Shown: positions 10,677 to 22,789, counted from the stretch's first letter. The stretch: DNA of 64,000 nucleotides from Ascarosepion bandense (GCA_037127315.1 JBBBDQ010000192.1:4167001-4231000); one strand, 5' to 3'. Numbers and translations are program-made. The notes: generated from the letters alone by a model not told the origin.

Positions 10677-12721
10677 TATATATAATCTGGGGTTTGGTCA
10701 GTATTTAAATGTGGGAAAACTTTTCAGCATTCACTAATGTGTGTGTGTGCGTGCACACACACACACACACACACAGCCCAGCTTCTGGGGAGATGCTATG
10801 AGTTAAGAAAGAGGAGCCAATGGAAAGATGGTTAGCAGCAAAGAAAACAGAATCAGAGAACCAAGTTCAGATATGAATTGAGGCAGTTTGTGTTTACCTC
10901 GAGCAATCAGTAAAGTAGAAAAACAATTTTGAATTTAAACTGGCTTGGTATAAGGCTAGAAATTTCTCCATGTAAATCCAAGGGGTTACTGAAATCACAG
11001 CAGTAGCAACTTGTGTGGCTCTGTTAAAACCCACCCTATGCTTCACTTGGTATCTACAGGTTTTAAAAGGTTAGATCAGTTCTTATTCTTAATACTCCTT
11101 ATTTGCAATAATGAGAAATAAAATCATAGCACTTCACTCAAATATTCATAAGTGAAAACAGATAAAGATTAAGACTTTATCCTAAAATAGTCAGCCTTGT
11201 ACATAAATAATATACAAACCTGGTGTGGTCTTTTTTAAAGCATTAAAAAAAATAAAAAAGTTCCCCAAAAGAGAGAAATGAGAATAAAGATTAATTGTTT
11301 TAGTTTCTCTGGTTCAATTCCTGAATTAATTAGTAGAATCAAATACTCATGTAGCAAGTAAAAATTGCATCACAAGGATGAAATAACAGAACAATTAATG
11401 GACAATGAAATGAGAACAGTCTATTTCTGTAGATTGAATAAAGGTCTATTTTTTTATTATTTTGCCCCAAATAAGGTTATAAAGCTACTAAGACACTAGG
11501 AGTTACTGGAGTGAAAGAAACAGTGAAAATGTTATTGAAGTTAGAGAGGATAATTAATTGAACTGTGTTTATTTAAAGGTTTTATGGTTTCAGCCTATGT
11601 GATTAATATTCATTAATGAATTGAATGCATTGACAAAGGAAATTATAATAAAAAATTTTTTTTCACTCCTATCATTAGACTATGAACTTATTAATGATAG
11701 ATTTATTTCCTAGTGGACGATGGACATGGAATGTACAACATAAAAAGTAAGTAGAAATGTACTTTTATGTTTTGTTTTCAAACTGCCTTTATCATTTAAG
11801 GTTACTGGAGGAATCAAACTTTACATCACAATATTTTAGCATTTATTCATAGTAGGTGATTTGTTTTTAAAAATACCAAAGACTAGAAAAGAGAAACCTT
11901 TATTTATTCTTGGTTATACCTTGAAATTAAGCAAATGCGCTGGTAGATCAGCCATAATCAACGAACCTTTCAACAGCAGATTATATACAAAATATAATTA
12001 ACAGGAAGTAATGGTAAAGGCATTTTTTAATTTAATCAAAGCTGGCTTTTATTTGTATAACCAAGTATAGATACTATTTAAAATAATTAAGTTTTTAACA
12101 TTTGCTGCATGGAATAAAGAGGCCAAAAGGCAAAACCTAATAAGATTAGTGAATAGTGAAATGTGCATAGAAAATTAAATCATTTTAGTTCTCTGTAAAC
12201 AAATTCCTATTCCAACAAATTTATCACATTGATATTAGCCAAGAATATATTGTTTAACACATTCACTCCTACCTTGTATATTTGAACCCTTACATAATGG
12301 CTTTTATATATTTGTTTAATTTACTGTTAGGAATTTCTATAGAAGACTTTGCTTTATTTTTTAAAATAAGCTATACAGAATTACACTAATGTGAATCCTC
12401 AGAACTGGCTTTTTCTTCACAGTACCATGTGATGCATTTGTGCAGTGTAAATTAAAATTCAAATTAAAGGAAAAATATAACATCAAGAAGGCTTTTATTG
12501 ATATTCAGAAAAACCGAAGAAAAAACCTTCGGAAAGATTATGAAATAGGCATCAGAGACAATATACAACATTTTGATAATGTATTAATAACAAATGGAAT
12601 GTAATATCACATTATTTATCACAGGTTCAACAGGCATGTGGAAAAAGGCTTTCAATGATTACATGGAAACACTCGCAATTCACTGATCTGTATAACCCTG
12701 CAGTAAGTATTAGTTCTTGTT
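10677..12721. other. Intronic AT-rich sequence with (GT)n/(CA)n tract
   Basis: A GT run followed by a CA run at 10738-10773 forms a self-complementary microsatellite. The rest lacks recognisable coding or repeat structure. Short plus-strand stretches bounded by AG and GTAAGT (for example 12628-12705) resemble exons but have no homology. Confidence 0.5.
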
Positions 12722-13760
12722 TTTTTTCTTAACATTGTTCACCCAATACAAAGCCACTCAAGGTAGAGGGCTACTGAATGGAGATGTTGTAAGAGTATAG
12801 AGGGAAGGAAGGGGAGAAATGGTTGTATATTATGAGGATATGTAGGATAGATAATAGTTGATCTCTGACTTGAAGAGGTTAAAATTATAGTGGTCAGGGA
12901 AGCATCCCATCTAATGTTCTATTCCATATTGTCTACTTTGTGATGATAAAATATTACTAGCTTGATTTTGGAATTATTGAATGTTACAAGTTACTTCTTC
13001 TACTATTGAGTTGTGTAAGCAAGAATTTTAGTAGTGCTTCCATAAACTGTGAAAACCTTTGCATATACATTTAAATGTGATTCAAGAATGTTCTTAGGCA
13101 GATCATTAATATATAGCAGAAAAAGGGTGGGACTGAGGAGAGAGAGCATAAAAGGACACTTGCATTTATTAGAGGACTGACCATTAAGAACAATCTTCAT
13201 TGAACTACCAAAGAGGAAGGACTTGATAGTCCAGAACCGCCAAAGCTAGGGAGTTTGTGTAGCAACCCTGTATGCTGCACCTTGTCAAAAGCCTTTGAGA
13301 TATCTAAGGTAATTGTTCTCATAATGGATTTATTATCTTCACTGATTTTATACATAATTACTGTTAAGAAATTAGCAATGGACCTAGAGGAGCAAAACCC
13401 ATACTGTTTGTCAGCCAAGACATTGTTACTGTTTAGGTGATTGACAATGCCCTTGTTGATGACAGCCTCAAAAAGATTGCTGATGACAGTGAAGAGGCTG
13501 ATGGGATGACATTGCAAAGTGGATAAGCACTCACCTGCATTCTTGTAAATTCAGCATACAGCTGACACCTTCCATAGATATGAGAAAAATTTCTTTTTTA
13601 AGCAGCAGTTAAACAATTTTGCCAATGTTGTGGATACCTCTGGGCTAAGGTTCTTAATGACAACTACAAGAATTTTATCACACCACTAGATTTTGTTGAA
13701 TCAAGGTTTTAATAAGTGTGGAAACCTAAACTATGACAAAGATATTGTAAAGTTTGTGTC
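12722..13760 (-). mobile_element. Jockey/CR1-type LINE, old copy
   Basis: On the minus strand an RT core is readable: LSTLQCHPISLFTVISNLFE, VLADKQYGFCSSRS, TLDISKAFDKVQHTGLLHKL (13197-13517), then KIVLNGQSS, LSPTLFLLYINDLP and YAKVFTVYGSTTK (13003-13200). These follow the order of the better copy at 62046-63543. The YADD box reads YAKV, so the active site is lost. Upstream frames to about 13760 continue the N-terminal part with stops. At 12740-12782 the plus strand shows a decayed form of the family's 3' end (CACCC...GGGCTAC). Confidence 0.8.
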
Positions 13761-14089
13761 TTATCTGAAGGAGGAAGTCAGATTAGAGAGGGCTCTTGTC
13801 ATCTAGCATGGAGTTAGAAGCAAAGCTCATTGCAAAGATCTTAGCCTTAGCTGACATGGACGAGATAGCCTTGGGACCATTTATAATGGAAGGTGCTGTC
13901 AGTTTGCCTCTGTTATCTTATTTTAAATTTTCCAGAACTCCTGTTGGAATAAGTATTACTAATGTATTATTATGGTCACCTATTTGATAATGAAGTAGAA
14001 CCATACTTAACTTTGGAGTTCTACCAATATTAGCATTTAATTGCCATAACATCAACTTTTCTTAATTATTAAATCCATTGCTTGATCTG
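13761..14089. other. Between two LINE fragments; possibly LINE-derived
   Basis: No clear motif. The minus strand may continue the N-terminal part of the LINE at 12722-13760, but I cannot align it with confidence. The plus-strand frame at 13796-13987 is treated as a shadow. Confidence 0.35.
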
Positions 14090-14335
14090 CTACTAAGAAA
14101 GTCGGTTTACAGTATTGCACTAGACAATTTTTCTCTTCTGAATCTTACATATTTATAAGTCTACTATTTGTCCATGCTTTGAATATTGTTGCCACATATG
14201 GTCTGGTACTTCTGCTTTATATTTAGAGATTCTTGATAAAATCCAAAGAAGAATCAGCAGTATTATTGGTTCTGGTGTCTCAGCTTCAGTCACTTTCCCA
14301 CTGCTGTAATGTAGCTTCCTTATACCTTTCCTATA
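14090..14335 (+). mobile_element. Jockey/CR1-type LINE fragment (RT C-terminal part)
   Basis: The plus strand matches the stretch of the 62-kb LINE copy that encodes KVGSLCRARKF...ILHIYKSTIHPC...CCHIWSGTPA...LDKIQRRI. Equivalents here include gctaagaaagtcggtt and tgttgccacatatggtctgg. It has many substitutions and no long frame, so it is an old fragment of the same family. Confidence 0.75.
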
Positions 14336-14565
14336 AGTTTACTTATTCAGTAAGTTTAATGTCAGTTTAAGAGATGCAGTTATGTTAAGGATTGTCACAA
14401 AAATCTCAATATTTTCAGCTGTTAATCTTTGCCTTAAGATCTTTTTTTTTTCTTATTACAAAGAGGAAAAAATGTTACAATGTCATAAGAATTAAATAAT
14501 CTTTTAAGACAAAAAGACTGTTTCATCTCTTTGTTGCAAATTTAAAATCTTAAGTATATAAACTG

Positions 14566-14603
14566 ACTGAATGAGCGATGCGTACACACATCGCTCATTC
14601 AGT
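14566..14603. repeat. 15-bp perfect hairpin
   Basis: ACTGAATGAGCGATG (14566-14580) is the exact reverse complement of 14589-14603, with an 8-base loop CGTACACA. It sits about 80 bp upstream of the tRNA-like SINE, in AT-rich surroundings where a 15-bp stem containing GCGATG is unlikely by chance. Confidence 0.9.
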
Positions 14604-14679
14604 AAAATGAATTAGAGCACTCTAGCTATCGGGTGCATATAATGATAATATATGCGCTAAAATGTCTGCCTTCTTCCAC

Positions 14680-14816
14680 CAAATGCCCATAGCCCAGAGG
14701 TAGAATCACCAACTGATGCCAATTCGGTCGAGTTTCAATCCTGGGTTAAAAAGCAATCGGAGTCTAACCGTACTGATGAGCTGTGATACAGCAAAACAGA
14801 TCTGTCTGCGGATGAC
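14680..14816 (+). repeat. tRNA-like SINE/retrozyme-like element carrying a hammerhead fold
   Basis: TAGCCCAGAGG at 14690-14700 resembles a Pol III box A and GAGTTTCAATCC at 14730-14741 resembles box B, about 40 bp apart as in tRNAs. The element continues through a hammerhead ribozyme fold (14767-14811) and ends in a (TA)n tract from 14817. Known parallels are Schistosoma Sm-alpha elements and animal retrozymes, which combine Pol III boxes or short retroposon bodies with hammerheads. The left boundary is approximate. Confidence 0.6.
14767..14811 (+). ncRNA. Hammerhead ribozyme fold, G12 changed to A
   Basis: The core CTGATGA is at 14773-14779. It is followed by a 5-bp helix II (GCTGT/ACAGC, loop GAT, 14780-14792), then AAAA at 14793-14796 where GAAA is expected. 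Helix III is ACAG/CTGT (14796-14799 with 14802-14805), C17 is at 14806, and helix I pairs CCGTA (14768-14772) with TGCGG (14807-14811), including one G-U pair. Every helix closes, and only G12, the general base in catalysis, is substituted, consistent with CpG decay (GCGAAA to GCAAAA). This copy should therefore cleave poorly or not at all. Helix III has a 2-nt loop, as in minimal hammerheads thought to act as dimers. Confidence 0.8.
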
Positions 14817-14821
14817 TATAT

Positions 14822-14886
<65 letters not shown>
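14817..14886. repeat. (TA)n microsatellite
   Basis: A nearly perfect TA run interrupted by two CATA units, immediately 3' of the SINE and 44 bp from the next exon. Confidence 0.95.
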
Positions 14887-14889
<3 letters not shown>

Positions 14890-14929
14890 CAATCAATCAT
14901 TCTTAAATATATTTAAGAAATATTCTTAC

Positions 14930-14968
14930 CCGGAACAGAAATTCTTCATTCCACTTGGGATTGAGTGT
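14930..14968 (-). CDS. NEDD4: NEDD4-family E3 ligase, 39-bp C2-domain exon (second visible)
   Basis: This micro-exon encodes TLNPKWNEEFLFR on the minus strand, a hallmark C2 segment of NEDD4 proteins (NP-x-WNE). It is flanked by acceptor tttattttccag and donor gtaag, in phase 0 at both ends. It follows the lysine-rich end of the exon at 50683-50767 and precedes VNPRDNR... at 1277-1330, and the three exons together read as an uninterrupted C2 domain. It is only 39 bp long and is separated by 35.7 kb and 13.6 kb from its neighbours, so splicing definition must be accurate. A (TA)n tract and a SINE lie just downstream in the transcript. Confidence 0.93.
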
Positions 14969-16652
14969 CTGGAAAATAAAGAGACATAATGAAGAAACCC
15001 ATAATAAAGCCAAGGAAAAAAAAATTGTTTTTTAGTGTAAATCAGTTTATTACTTTTGAAGCAAGCAGTGAAATTAGGTTTGTTTGTAATCAGCGTTATA
15101 GAGTCAATTTTTGTTAATTATTTCTTAACTTTAGTTACCATCAGTAAACATCACTAATGTTCAGAAGTTCTTGGCTAAACTCAAACTTGCTCCCTTTGCC
15201 TCAAAAAGCCTAGTTAATTGAGCTGCAAGAACTATGACTAGCTGATGATCAAATCTAACCATTTAAAATTATCCTTCATTTTCTTTTAATTGCTTAGCAC
15301 CAAATTTGTTATTTTTGCACTAGTAATGTTGTTAATAGTAATATCCTAACTTTTCATTAGATTAAGAACTGGCAACCATTAAAATAAATCAGTCATCAGC
15401 ATCTTTTACCCATCCAGATGAAAATTTGATTTTAGTTATGGTATAAATTACCTCAATATATTTTATATAATGAAAATGAGGGAAAAAAAGTTTACACTTC
15501 TTACCCTAGTGATGGATTTAGCATTTTTTATGAAGATCCCATACAAATTTGTGAGTGGATAATTAAGTAGAAAATGTATTTAATATGTTTTGTTGCCAGT
15601 TCAAGTATATATGTGTGAGAATAAGTAAGTGTCTATATAAATGTACTCAGCAATATAAATGGCAAGGAAATAACCAAAGATTTTATAAAAATTTAATGTC
15701 ATTTTTATAAAGTTATTTTATATAAAAGGTAATTAGTCTGAACAATCCACTTATTTTTATACAAGAACAAAACAGAATCAAAATCTGAGCTGGAAACAAA
15801 TCCTGCTGAAATGGTTTTGTTTATTTTTCTAATATTTGGAAATGGACACACACAAATGCACACATAAACAGTGATAAGCTTATTGGTTCAGTGTGAATAA
15901 AATTTAAATCAATGATTACATTTCTATGCTGACAGATTGCAAAATGTATAAACTGGAGAAAGATTTTTGTTCAATGTATCAGAAAAATATAGATTAAAAC
16001 AATACCTTAATTCTATTTTAATAATTTCCTTCTTTTCCTACAACTTTAAAAAGAACAATTATCACTGTCCAGGGCAATAGCTGGTTACCTTGCTAGTGGA
16101 GTAAACATATAAGAAAAACAAGGTAGAAAGGGTTATTTGGTATTCACTAAAATGTGCAATGAATACAATCATGTGAATATCATTTTCTGTGCAATTTGTC
16201 AAATGCAAAAGTTGCAAAAATGTATTTTTGTGGTTCTTTGCTGACATAAAACATGAATAAAAACAGAACAAACACAGAAACAAATGATTTTAAAGAATGT
16301 TTTTGATGTTTTCTGCTTTTATCAAAATCAAAACTAAACATTAAAACAGTTGGTTTCAAAGTTGTTATATAAACCATTGTCATTACTAAGAATACATCCA
16401 ATTTTTGAGCACCTTTAAACGTCTAATGATTTAATTTTAGGTAATAGTCAGATTCTGATATGTGTGTGTGTATATATACACGCATGTGGAGGCTGATGTA
16501 GCCATGTTCATACACACAAAAATAGCTAACAAGCAAAAAATCAAAAGCTATTTACAAAGCTGAGAGAAAATAAAAAACAACATGGGGTTTACTCCAATGG
16601 CAGAACAATGATGAAGACTTAAATATGAAGAGACAGAAAGAAAGAAATAGCA

Positions 16653-16693
<41 letters not shown>

Positions 16694-18162
16694 TCACTTT
16701 CAGGTAAGTAAAAAGAATTACTCCTAATTTTGTTAAGTAAATAAGAGCTGACACTTCATGCTTGATTGCTGAGCAAAGTTAGGTAGATGAGCAGTGGGCA
16801 CATGATACCACTCTTCCTCTCTCGGGATGAGGAATTCTAAAATGGTTGGCAGTGGAGTAATATTAGAGTAGAGAAGCCGCTCAAGGCAAGAGTCAGACTT
16901 AAGTGATGAAAATCTTTGTTTATCAAGGATTCAATAAGAGAGAGGAATATAAAGCAGGAGAGAGGGAGAACTCAAAAAGAGAAAGAGAGGTAAGAAGTGA
17001 CTGATCAGTATAAATGAATACAATTGATTGGAAGAGGCTGAGGTTAATTCTGAAATAAACAAGTACAAAAGTCTACAACATTCCATTTGGATGAAAGCTA
17101 AATGATAAAAATATCAGATTGGATCCTAATCATGCTATCAGTGAAATCCTTGTCAAATCCTAGGATTTCATTAACCCCTAAATCTACCAAACATAAGAAA
17201 AAGGTAAATACATTGTCTGGAATTAGTTTATATATTACAATATCTGTTAGGAAAGAGGTTCAACTAATATACAACTGTGATTATAGTTGCATATTCACCA
17301 TGCACGAGAATTTACATATCCAGAAGTTTATTTACAATCAGTAAAATTCTTTAGTTTATAAGCAGCAACAGAATTTTTCAAGGAATGAATTCCAAAAGTG
17401 ACCTAATGGGGACACTTTTTGCATGTGTATAATATTTTCATGAAATATAGTATATTAAGTCACTGAAAAAATTTGAAATATAGTGATATTTACAAATATA
17501 TTCTTTTCTAAGTTGTCTATATTACTGTTCTATCTTAACTGCTGTGTGGTGTTTAAACAATACAAAAGTAACTATTAATGGTTAATAACAAGTTTGCAAA
17601 ACATCACAAAGGTAAACACAAGAATGTGAGTTTTCTGCTTTCAAATATTTTGTAATTGAGATCAATAGACAATGCAATTTGTTAATGATAAAATTAAAAA
17701 TAATAGCCAGCAGTAATTCAAACAGAAAGAGAAAGTGTGTGTGTGTGTATATACACACACACACACACACACAGTCAACAAGTTGATTAGCTAAAACATT
17801 ATGATCATCTGCTAAAAAACATGTTAGTCTTCCATGTGCCCAATCAATGTGAAACTTTTTAAGCAACTAACCAGATAAGTCACTTCAACTTTTCTTGATT
17901 TATTGAATGTCAAATTTATTTAGTAACCACAATAGCTTTCCTCCTAACCCCTAACCAAATACTTTTATAAGTACACAAAAGATGTCAATTTGAGTTGAAC
18001 CTCTTTTATGAACTGATGACATTACCAGTTACAAGAAAATTCATACATCATCTTCATCACAGTACAAAATGTTTTGTGTGCCTTTTTAAATCAATAAAAT
18101 TGGTCCTTTGAGAAAAGGAGTTTTATATGGAAGACAACAAATATTTCAACAGTTTACATGCA
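14969..18162. other. Intronic AT-rich sequence with microsatellites
   Basis: Includes a TG/TA tract at 16460-16480, (TA)n at 16655-16692 and a GT-then-CA self-complementary tract at 17737-17773. The purine-rich block 16900-16990 has no identity I recognise. No coding motif is seen. Confidence 0.55.
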
Positions 18163-18475
18163 GGCGGATGTGCATTGTGGGGCAGTGGATATCAGCTCGG
18201 AACAAGAAATCGGGGAGCCGAGTTCAAATTCCAGTTGAATTCATTGCCTTCACTTACGTGCAAATACCCTGGGGAAAGGTATTAATCCGTCTATTCCTTC
18301 GAGTTATGGGTTAAATAATAGGATAGATTGGGTTCTATAGCCTTGCTAGGTAACCAGTCTACCGCAGAAAGCAATGGCAACCTACTGCGGGATAATCTTC
18401 TGCCCAGTCAGTTATGTCTCTTTCGAGACATGATCGCCCAAGCGTGTATTACGTATAGCGCTTAACTGACTGACA
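18163..18475 (+). repeat. tRNA-derived SINE, copy 1 of 3
   Basis: A ~310-bp repeat shared with 33329-33638 and 38008-38306. The head has a box A-like GGGGCAGTGGAT (18179-18190) and box B-like GAGTTCAAATTCC (18220-18232). The body includes AAGGTATTAATCCGTCTATT, CAACCTACTGCGGGATAATC and TTTCGAGACATGATCGCCC, and it ends CTTAACTGACTGAC. This copy keeps more CpG sites than the others and is probably the youngest. The short open frame over it is not a gene. Confidence 0.88.
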
Positions 18476-19316
18476 TGCAAACATGAGAAATTAATGCAAT
18501 ATCGACTATATTACTTTAATCTAAAAAGAAAATCATTATTTAAACAATCTACTCCTAGGTCATATTTTCAAATTGTGTAGTTTTTATCATATTCATCTAG
18601 TTTAAAATAAAGAATTTTATAATTATTATCAGCAAAATTTATACTTTTAAACTGTGCATTACATTCACTAAAATTTTCTATATATGTCTATACTTATGTT
18701 AAATTGTAATTGGTTAATTCTTCTACAAATCTTCTTAGAAGTAGTACAGGAGATAGCCACTTATTTGTTCTTTCAATAAAATGCACCTTACTGATGATGT
18801 AGCTAGTGTAAGAAAAGCAGAAATAATTACAAGTCTGTGCACCCATAGTTATAATCATCTTTTTTACACTTCTGGACTCATGAGTATGTTAAATTTACTA
18901 TATACTTTTTTTTCTAATAAATCAAAAGCATCAAGGACATTTTTGGTTACATTGTATTTAACATTCAGTTCACTGTTCAAATAACATTCAACAGGGCTTA
19001 AAAAATGTCTTCAGACAAAATAAATTTTCCTGTATGGGTTGATACAAAATGTAGGGAGGTCAATATTTTAAATAATAAACACCACATTAACCATCTGATG
19101 TTACTCTTTCAAATACTTTTTTTTAACTAGTTATTCCTTTCTTTCACTTTTTCCTTTGTTATTGGGCAGTGGTATATGTGGGTGACATGATATCAATGTT
19201 ACCTTACCAGATACTTTTGTAGTTTTCATATTTTTTTTTGTATATAAAAAAAAAGTTCAAACTTGTTCTGTCAATTAAAAAATACAGATCTGTTCTGTCA
19301 TAATAGAAAAAAATAG
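18476..19316. other. Intronic AT-rich sequence, nothing recognised
   Basis: No motif, repeat copy or plausible exon was found. Confidence 0.5.
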
Positions 19317-19336
19317 TAAGTACCTCTCCTAAATTG

Positions 19337-19369
<33 letters not shown>

Positions 19370-19765
19370 CGCCTAGTATGAACAAAAAAGGTCCCAAACT
19401 TGATAAAAACAAACTTTTCCCCTCAAAATGTTTATATTATTAAGAGGAAATATCAAAGTAATTTTTAATTATTTTAAAAAATTTTTTAATCCCTTCTAAC
19501 GTTCGAAATTTTGACAGAAAATCTTGTTTTGATTTGGGTTAGCGGATAACCAAAATGTTACACAACTGTTTACAATGGAAAACGTAATGACATCACCCAA
19601 TTTTTTTCCCCGGTGACAAACACAAATTTGAAAATTCTCACAAAAACCAAATAATTGTCAGATTTGAATGAAACTTTCAGTACTCATTCACAAATGAATG
19701 AAATTATTTTTGAAATTATCACTTTTTAAAAATCTTGGTAAGAATATTTTTTAACTTCTATCATA
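19317..19765 (+). repeat. Unclassified interspersed repeat (AGGTACC family), copy 1, left part
   Basis: Starts AAGTACCTCTCCTAAATTGC and then matches 40071-40470 along its length. Shared landmarks are a run of A, TATTATTAAGAG, a TTCGAAATTTTG-type block, and CATTCACAAATGAATGAAAT near the end. Copy 2 begins AGGTACCTCCACTAAATCAC. An A tract of ~28 sits at 19341-19368. No coding sequence is visible. No matching right end was found for this copy. Confidence 0.65.
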
Positions 19766-22700
19766 TTAAAAGGTGACCCCTTTCTCTTCCATTGTGCTCA
19801 TGCGTCTAGCTTGTAAATTTTATTGATACAAAAATTTTAAGTTAGTCTCCTAACTCAGGAATAACAACAAACTAGGCCAGAACATGATTCCCATTAAAAA
19901 AAAAAAAGAAATTTTCCTTTCCTTCTTAACTTCCACTAGGTAGGTCATTATCACCTCTATGTGGAGCAATGGTTAGTGTCAGAACAATTACAACAGAACA
20001 GTGAGCTAGACCCTCACCAGGTTCTCCATAATTTCGGTCTTATGCCACATCTAAGTCACACTTAGAAAAATCACCATTCCGAGACATGTGATTACATAAC
20101 TTATAATCATAAAAGAACTCATATTTTTGCATACTTCTATCAGTTTCCAAAGTTTCCTGCACATCTTGGAGTCATTATTCCAAACAACTGACCCCATAGC
20201 ATTCTCTTGCACAGCGATAACCTTTTTGCCTTGCCTCTTTACCTTTTTTTATTTGTTCGTTCATTCAAGCACCAAACAACCCACATACTGGCCACTAATG
20301 GACTGTTTTATTTCTGTTATGCTTTGCCTCATTTCACTTTTTTTTTATCAGCCTGTTGTCAACTTTGTGGCAACATCCAATTCCTTTCTAAATCTTTTAC
20401 TTTTTTTCCGACACCATTATTATTTTTTTTTTCATTTCTTTTTTCTTTAAACATGTCAGAGAAAGTCTGTAAAGTCTAAAAAGTTCATTATTTTTTTCTT
20501 CTTCACACACAAGAAATTTTATACAATGTTCAGAAAGTTCTTTTTTTTTCTGAAGAACACAGAAATTTTTATACAGTTCAAAAGTTCTTTTTTTTCTTTG
20601 AAGAACACCATCACAAAGTCAGTTTTTCTTTCATTCTGAGGAACACACATCAGAAAATTTTTATACAGTTCACAATTCTTCTCACTTCTGTTCCTTCTCT
20701 TCTCTCTTGGAACTTAACCATACCCACAGATGCCCTTGGTGCATGACCACTGCGGTAGACAGTAATCTATCTCAATTTAAAATTGACACCAGGTAAATGA
20801 CTCTCACATACCTATGTGACCTCTCCGCTTGGGTTTCCATTACACATAGAATCTCATATATCCCAATACATACAATGATTGGGCACAGAGATCTGCCTAA
20901 TTCACGCAGTGCATATCATTTCTAACAAGTCTACCATAGACAACATAATAATCAAACGAGAGAAAAAAAGAAAACAAACTAAGGACTACTGCATCCAATG
21001 ATGTTGGCATATGTCCCTGATAGAAGGATTTGCTCGCGATTCTCATAGCTCTAAACTCCCAACCAACCCAATCTAAATGTGTGCTGGACTTTTCTACTAA
21101 ATGTTTTCCCAGCAGGCCACTTACTACAATAACTACTACCCACAATGCCATAAGGAAGCTAATCTAATCCCTTTTTTCGAGCGCTGTTGTCTTCAACATC
21201 TTAATTCACTAGAAATCTTCCAATGCATGTCTAACTTTCTATTTCCTTCTGTATCCCTCATAGAACCTTTATGAACCTTATATCAACCAAATCCCCAAAT
21301 AACTTCACAGAATTTGACTATCGCTGCTTTCCACATGTTTTTCACAAAGCAGCGATTGGAGGTAATTCCAACAATGGCTTTCACCTGCCAAAATTGGTTG
21401 GGGTCGAAACTAAACTTTGACCAAAAGAGTTTGAAAAATATTTTCATGTTCTACACAACTTATTTCTTCCCTCACCTCTACTTTCTCTACTCCCACTTCA
21501 ACTGTTTTCATATTTTATTTTCCATTTTTTTTTTCTGGACGCCATGACAACTCATAACTTTTCTTGAAAAAACAAACCAAAACCTCACTAATTCCACGAT
21601 CAGACTATGCAAAAGTATGCTGTTCCATGTTAGTTTTTGGCGGAATCAAACCTTTCGAATAATGAAAAGAAAAAAAATGAGCAGAGACCCCACAGGTAAA
21701 CGAATAATTTGTCACCTACCTTACTGATGTCTGTGTCGTTACCATCTAGCCCCTTTTTTCCTGTCTTTCTTTTCCTTTTGTTCCATGGTAACCAAGGTTC
21801 GCATAACTCTGGTTTTTTTTAACAGCAAGTCACTTTACACCAAAACATGACATATAGTTCTTTCATATAGACAGAAATAATTCTTCTCAAACAAATTGCT
21901 GGGACTAGTGTCTGGACGAACAGTGCATAATGATGACTGGATGAATGTTGCTACCATGAGAACATCTGGTACAAACTCAATGACGAAAATTAAACTGCAT
22001 AATTCGGCGGTTATCACTGCAACCACTATAGCAATTATTCTCAAACTTCCTGGGTGACAATTAAACTTTTCAAATCATAAATCACTTTGTCGAGAACCAC
22101 TAATCTTGACTTCTTCCCAAAACCAATTTCAAATAATCATTTCATAATCTTCACCTTCTTTGTCCTTTCGTCGTCTCCATCAGCAACAACAAACACAATC
22201 TGCAACAAACGCCTTCATCGAAAAACGTCTTTGGTGATATGCCATGGGTTAGAAGGTTGTTTGGTAAGCACTCATAATATCAAAGAGATCCAATTTTACT
22301 CAACTGTATGCTTCAGCAGTTGGGATCTGACTCCTTAAAATCTAAATTAAAATTACTACCTGAAATTTCCAATAGCTGACTTAATGTCACTTTTGTGTCA
22401 TTGACAGCTATCTTTCAGTATAAAACTTATCTAGGACAGGAGTTGGCATTTGACCTTAGTAGACAAAATAAAACATCCCAATCCTAAAATGTTTTCCTTT
22501 TGCACACCTGGCTGACATTTTTTAACAAATACATTTCATTCAAATTTCAAAATATTAGTGTCACCAAGCACAAATACACTTCATTGCCCAAAATTTCATG
22601 CTGCTCAAAAATATTGTCTAATAAATATTTAACAATAGGAATAGTGAAAAATCTGTTACATATCCTAATTAAGAACAAAGTCTATTTCCCAATAAGCAAA

Positions 22701-22789
22701 TATAGACAGCTGCCTCAATATTACACAACATTGCCATGTATGTACAGCCTCTTCAAGATTTACAAGGTTGATATTCATATATAGTCAAC
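19766..22789. other. Unclassified region, less AT-rich, with a tandem repeat and a hairpin
   Basis: This stretch contains more C and more CpG than its surroundings, and many short frames without motifs (for example 20127-20450, 20897-21151 and 22087-22338). At 20480-20690 a ~55-65-bp unit built on GAAGAACACA and ATTTTTATACAGTTCA repeats about three times. An 11-bp perfect hairpin (ATCGCTGCTTT) is at 21320-21356. It may be the non-coding part of an unrecognised transposon or an LTR. I cannot assign it. Confidence 0.4.
20480..20690. repeat. Short tandem repeat, ~55-65-bp unit, about 3 copies
   Basis: Each unit contains TTTTTTTCTGAAGAACAC or a variant, then AAATTTTTATACAGTTC. TTCTT/AAGAA segments within each unit can form a hairpin. 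Divergence between units is substantial. Confidence 0.65.

Noticed and set aside
11713..11744. Exon-like segment TGGACGATGG... followed by GTAAGTAG
   Set aside because: Contains a stop in the obvious frame and has no homology.
12628..12705. Plus-strand stretch with AG before it, GTAAGTAT after it and an open frame
   Set aside because: Splice-like signals only. The 26-residue peptide matches nothing I know, and short AG...GT windows are common by chance.
14716..14916. Plus-strand 66-codon frame with poly(YI)
   Set aside because: A translation of the SINE and the (TA)n tract.
18108..18314. Plus-strand frame of 68 codons
   Set aside because: It lies across the tRNA-derived SINE and is a chance frame.
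20127..20479. Overlapping hydrophobic plus-strand frames
   Set aside because: They arise from T-rich low-complexity sequence, with no conserved motif.
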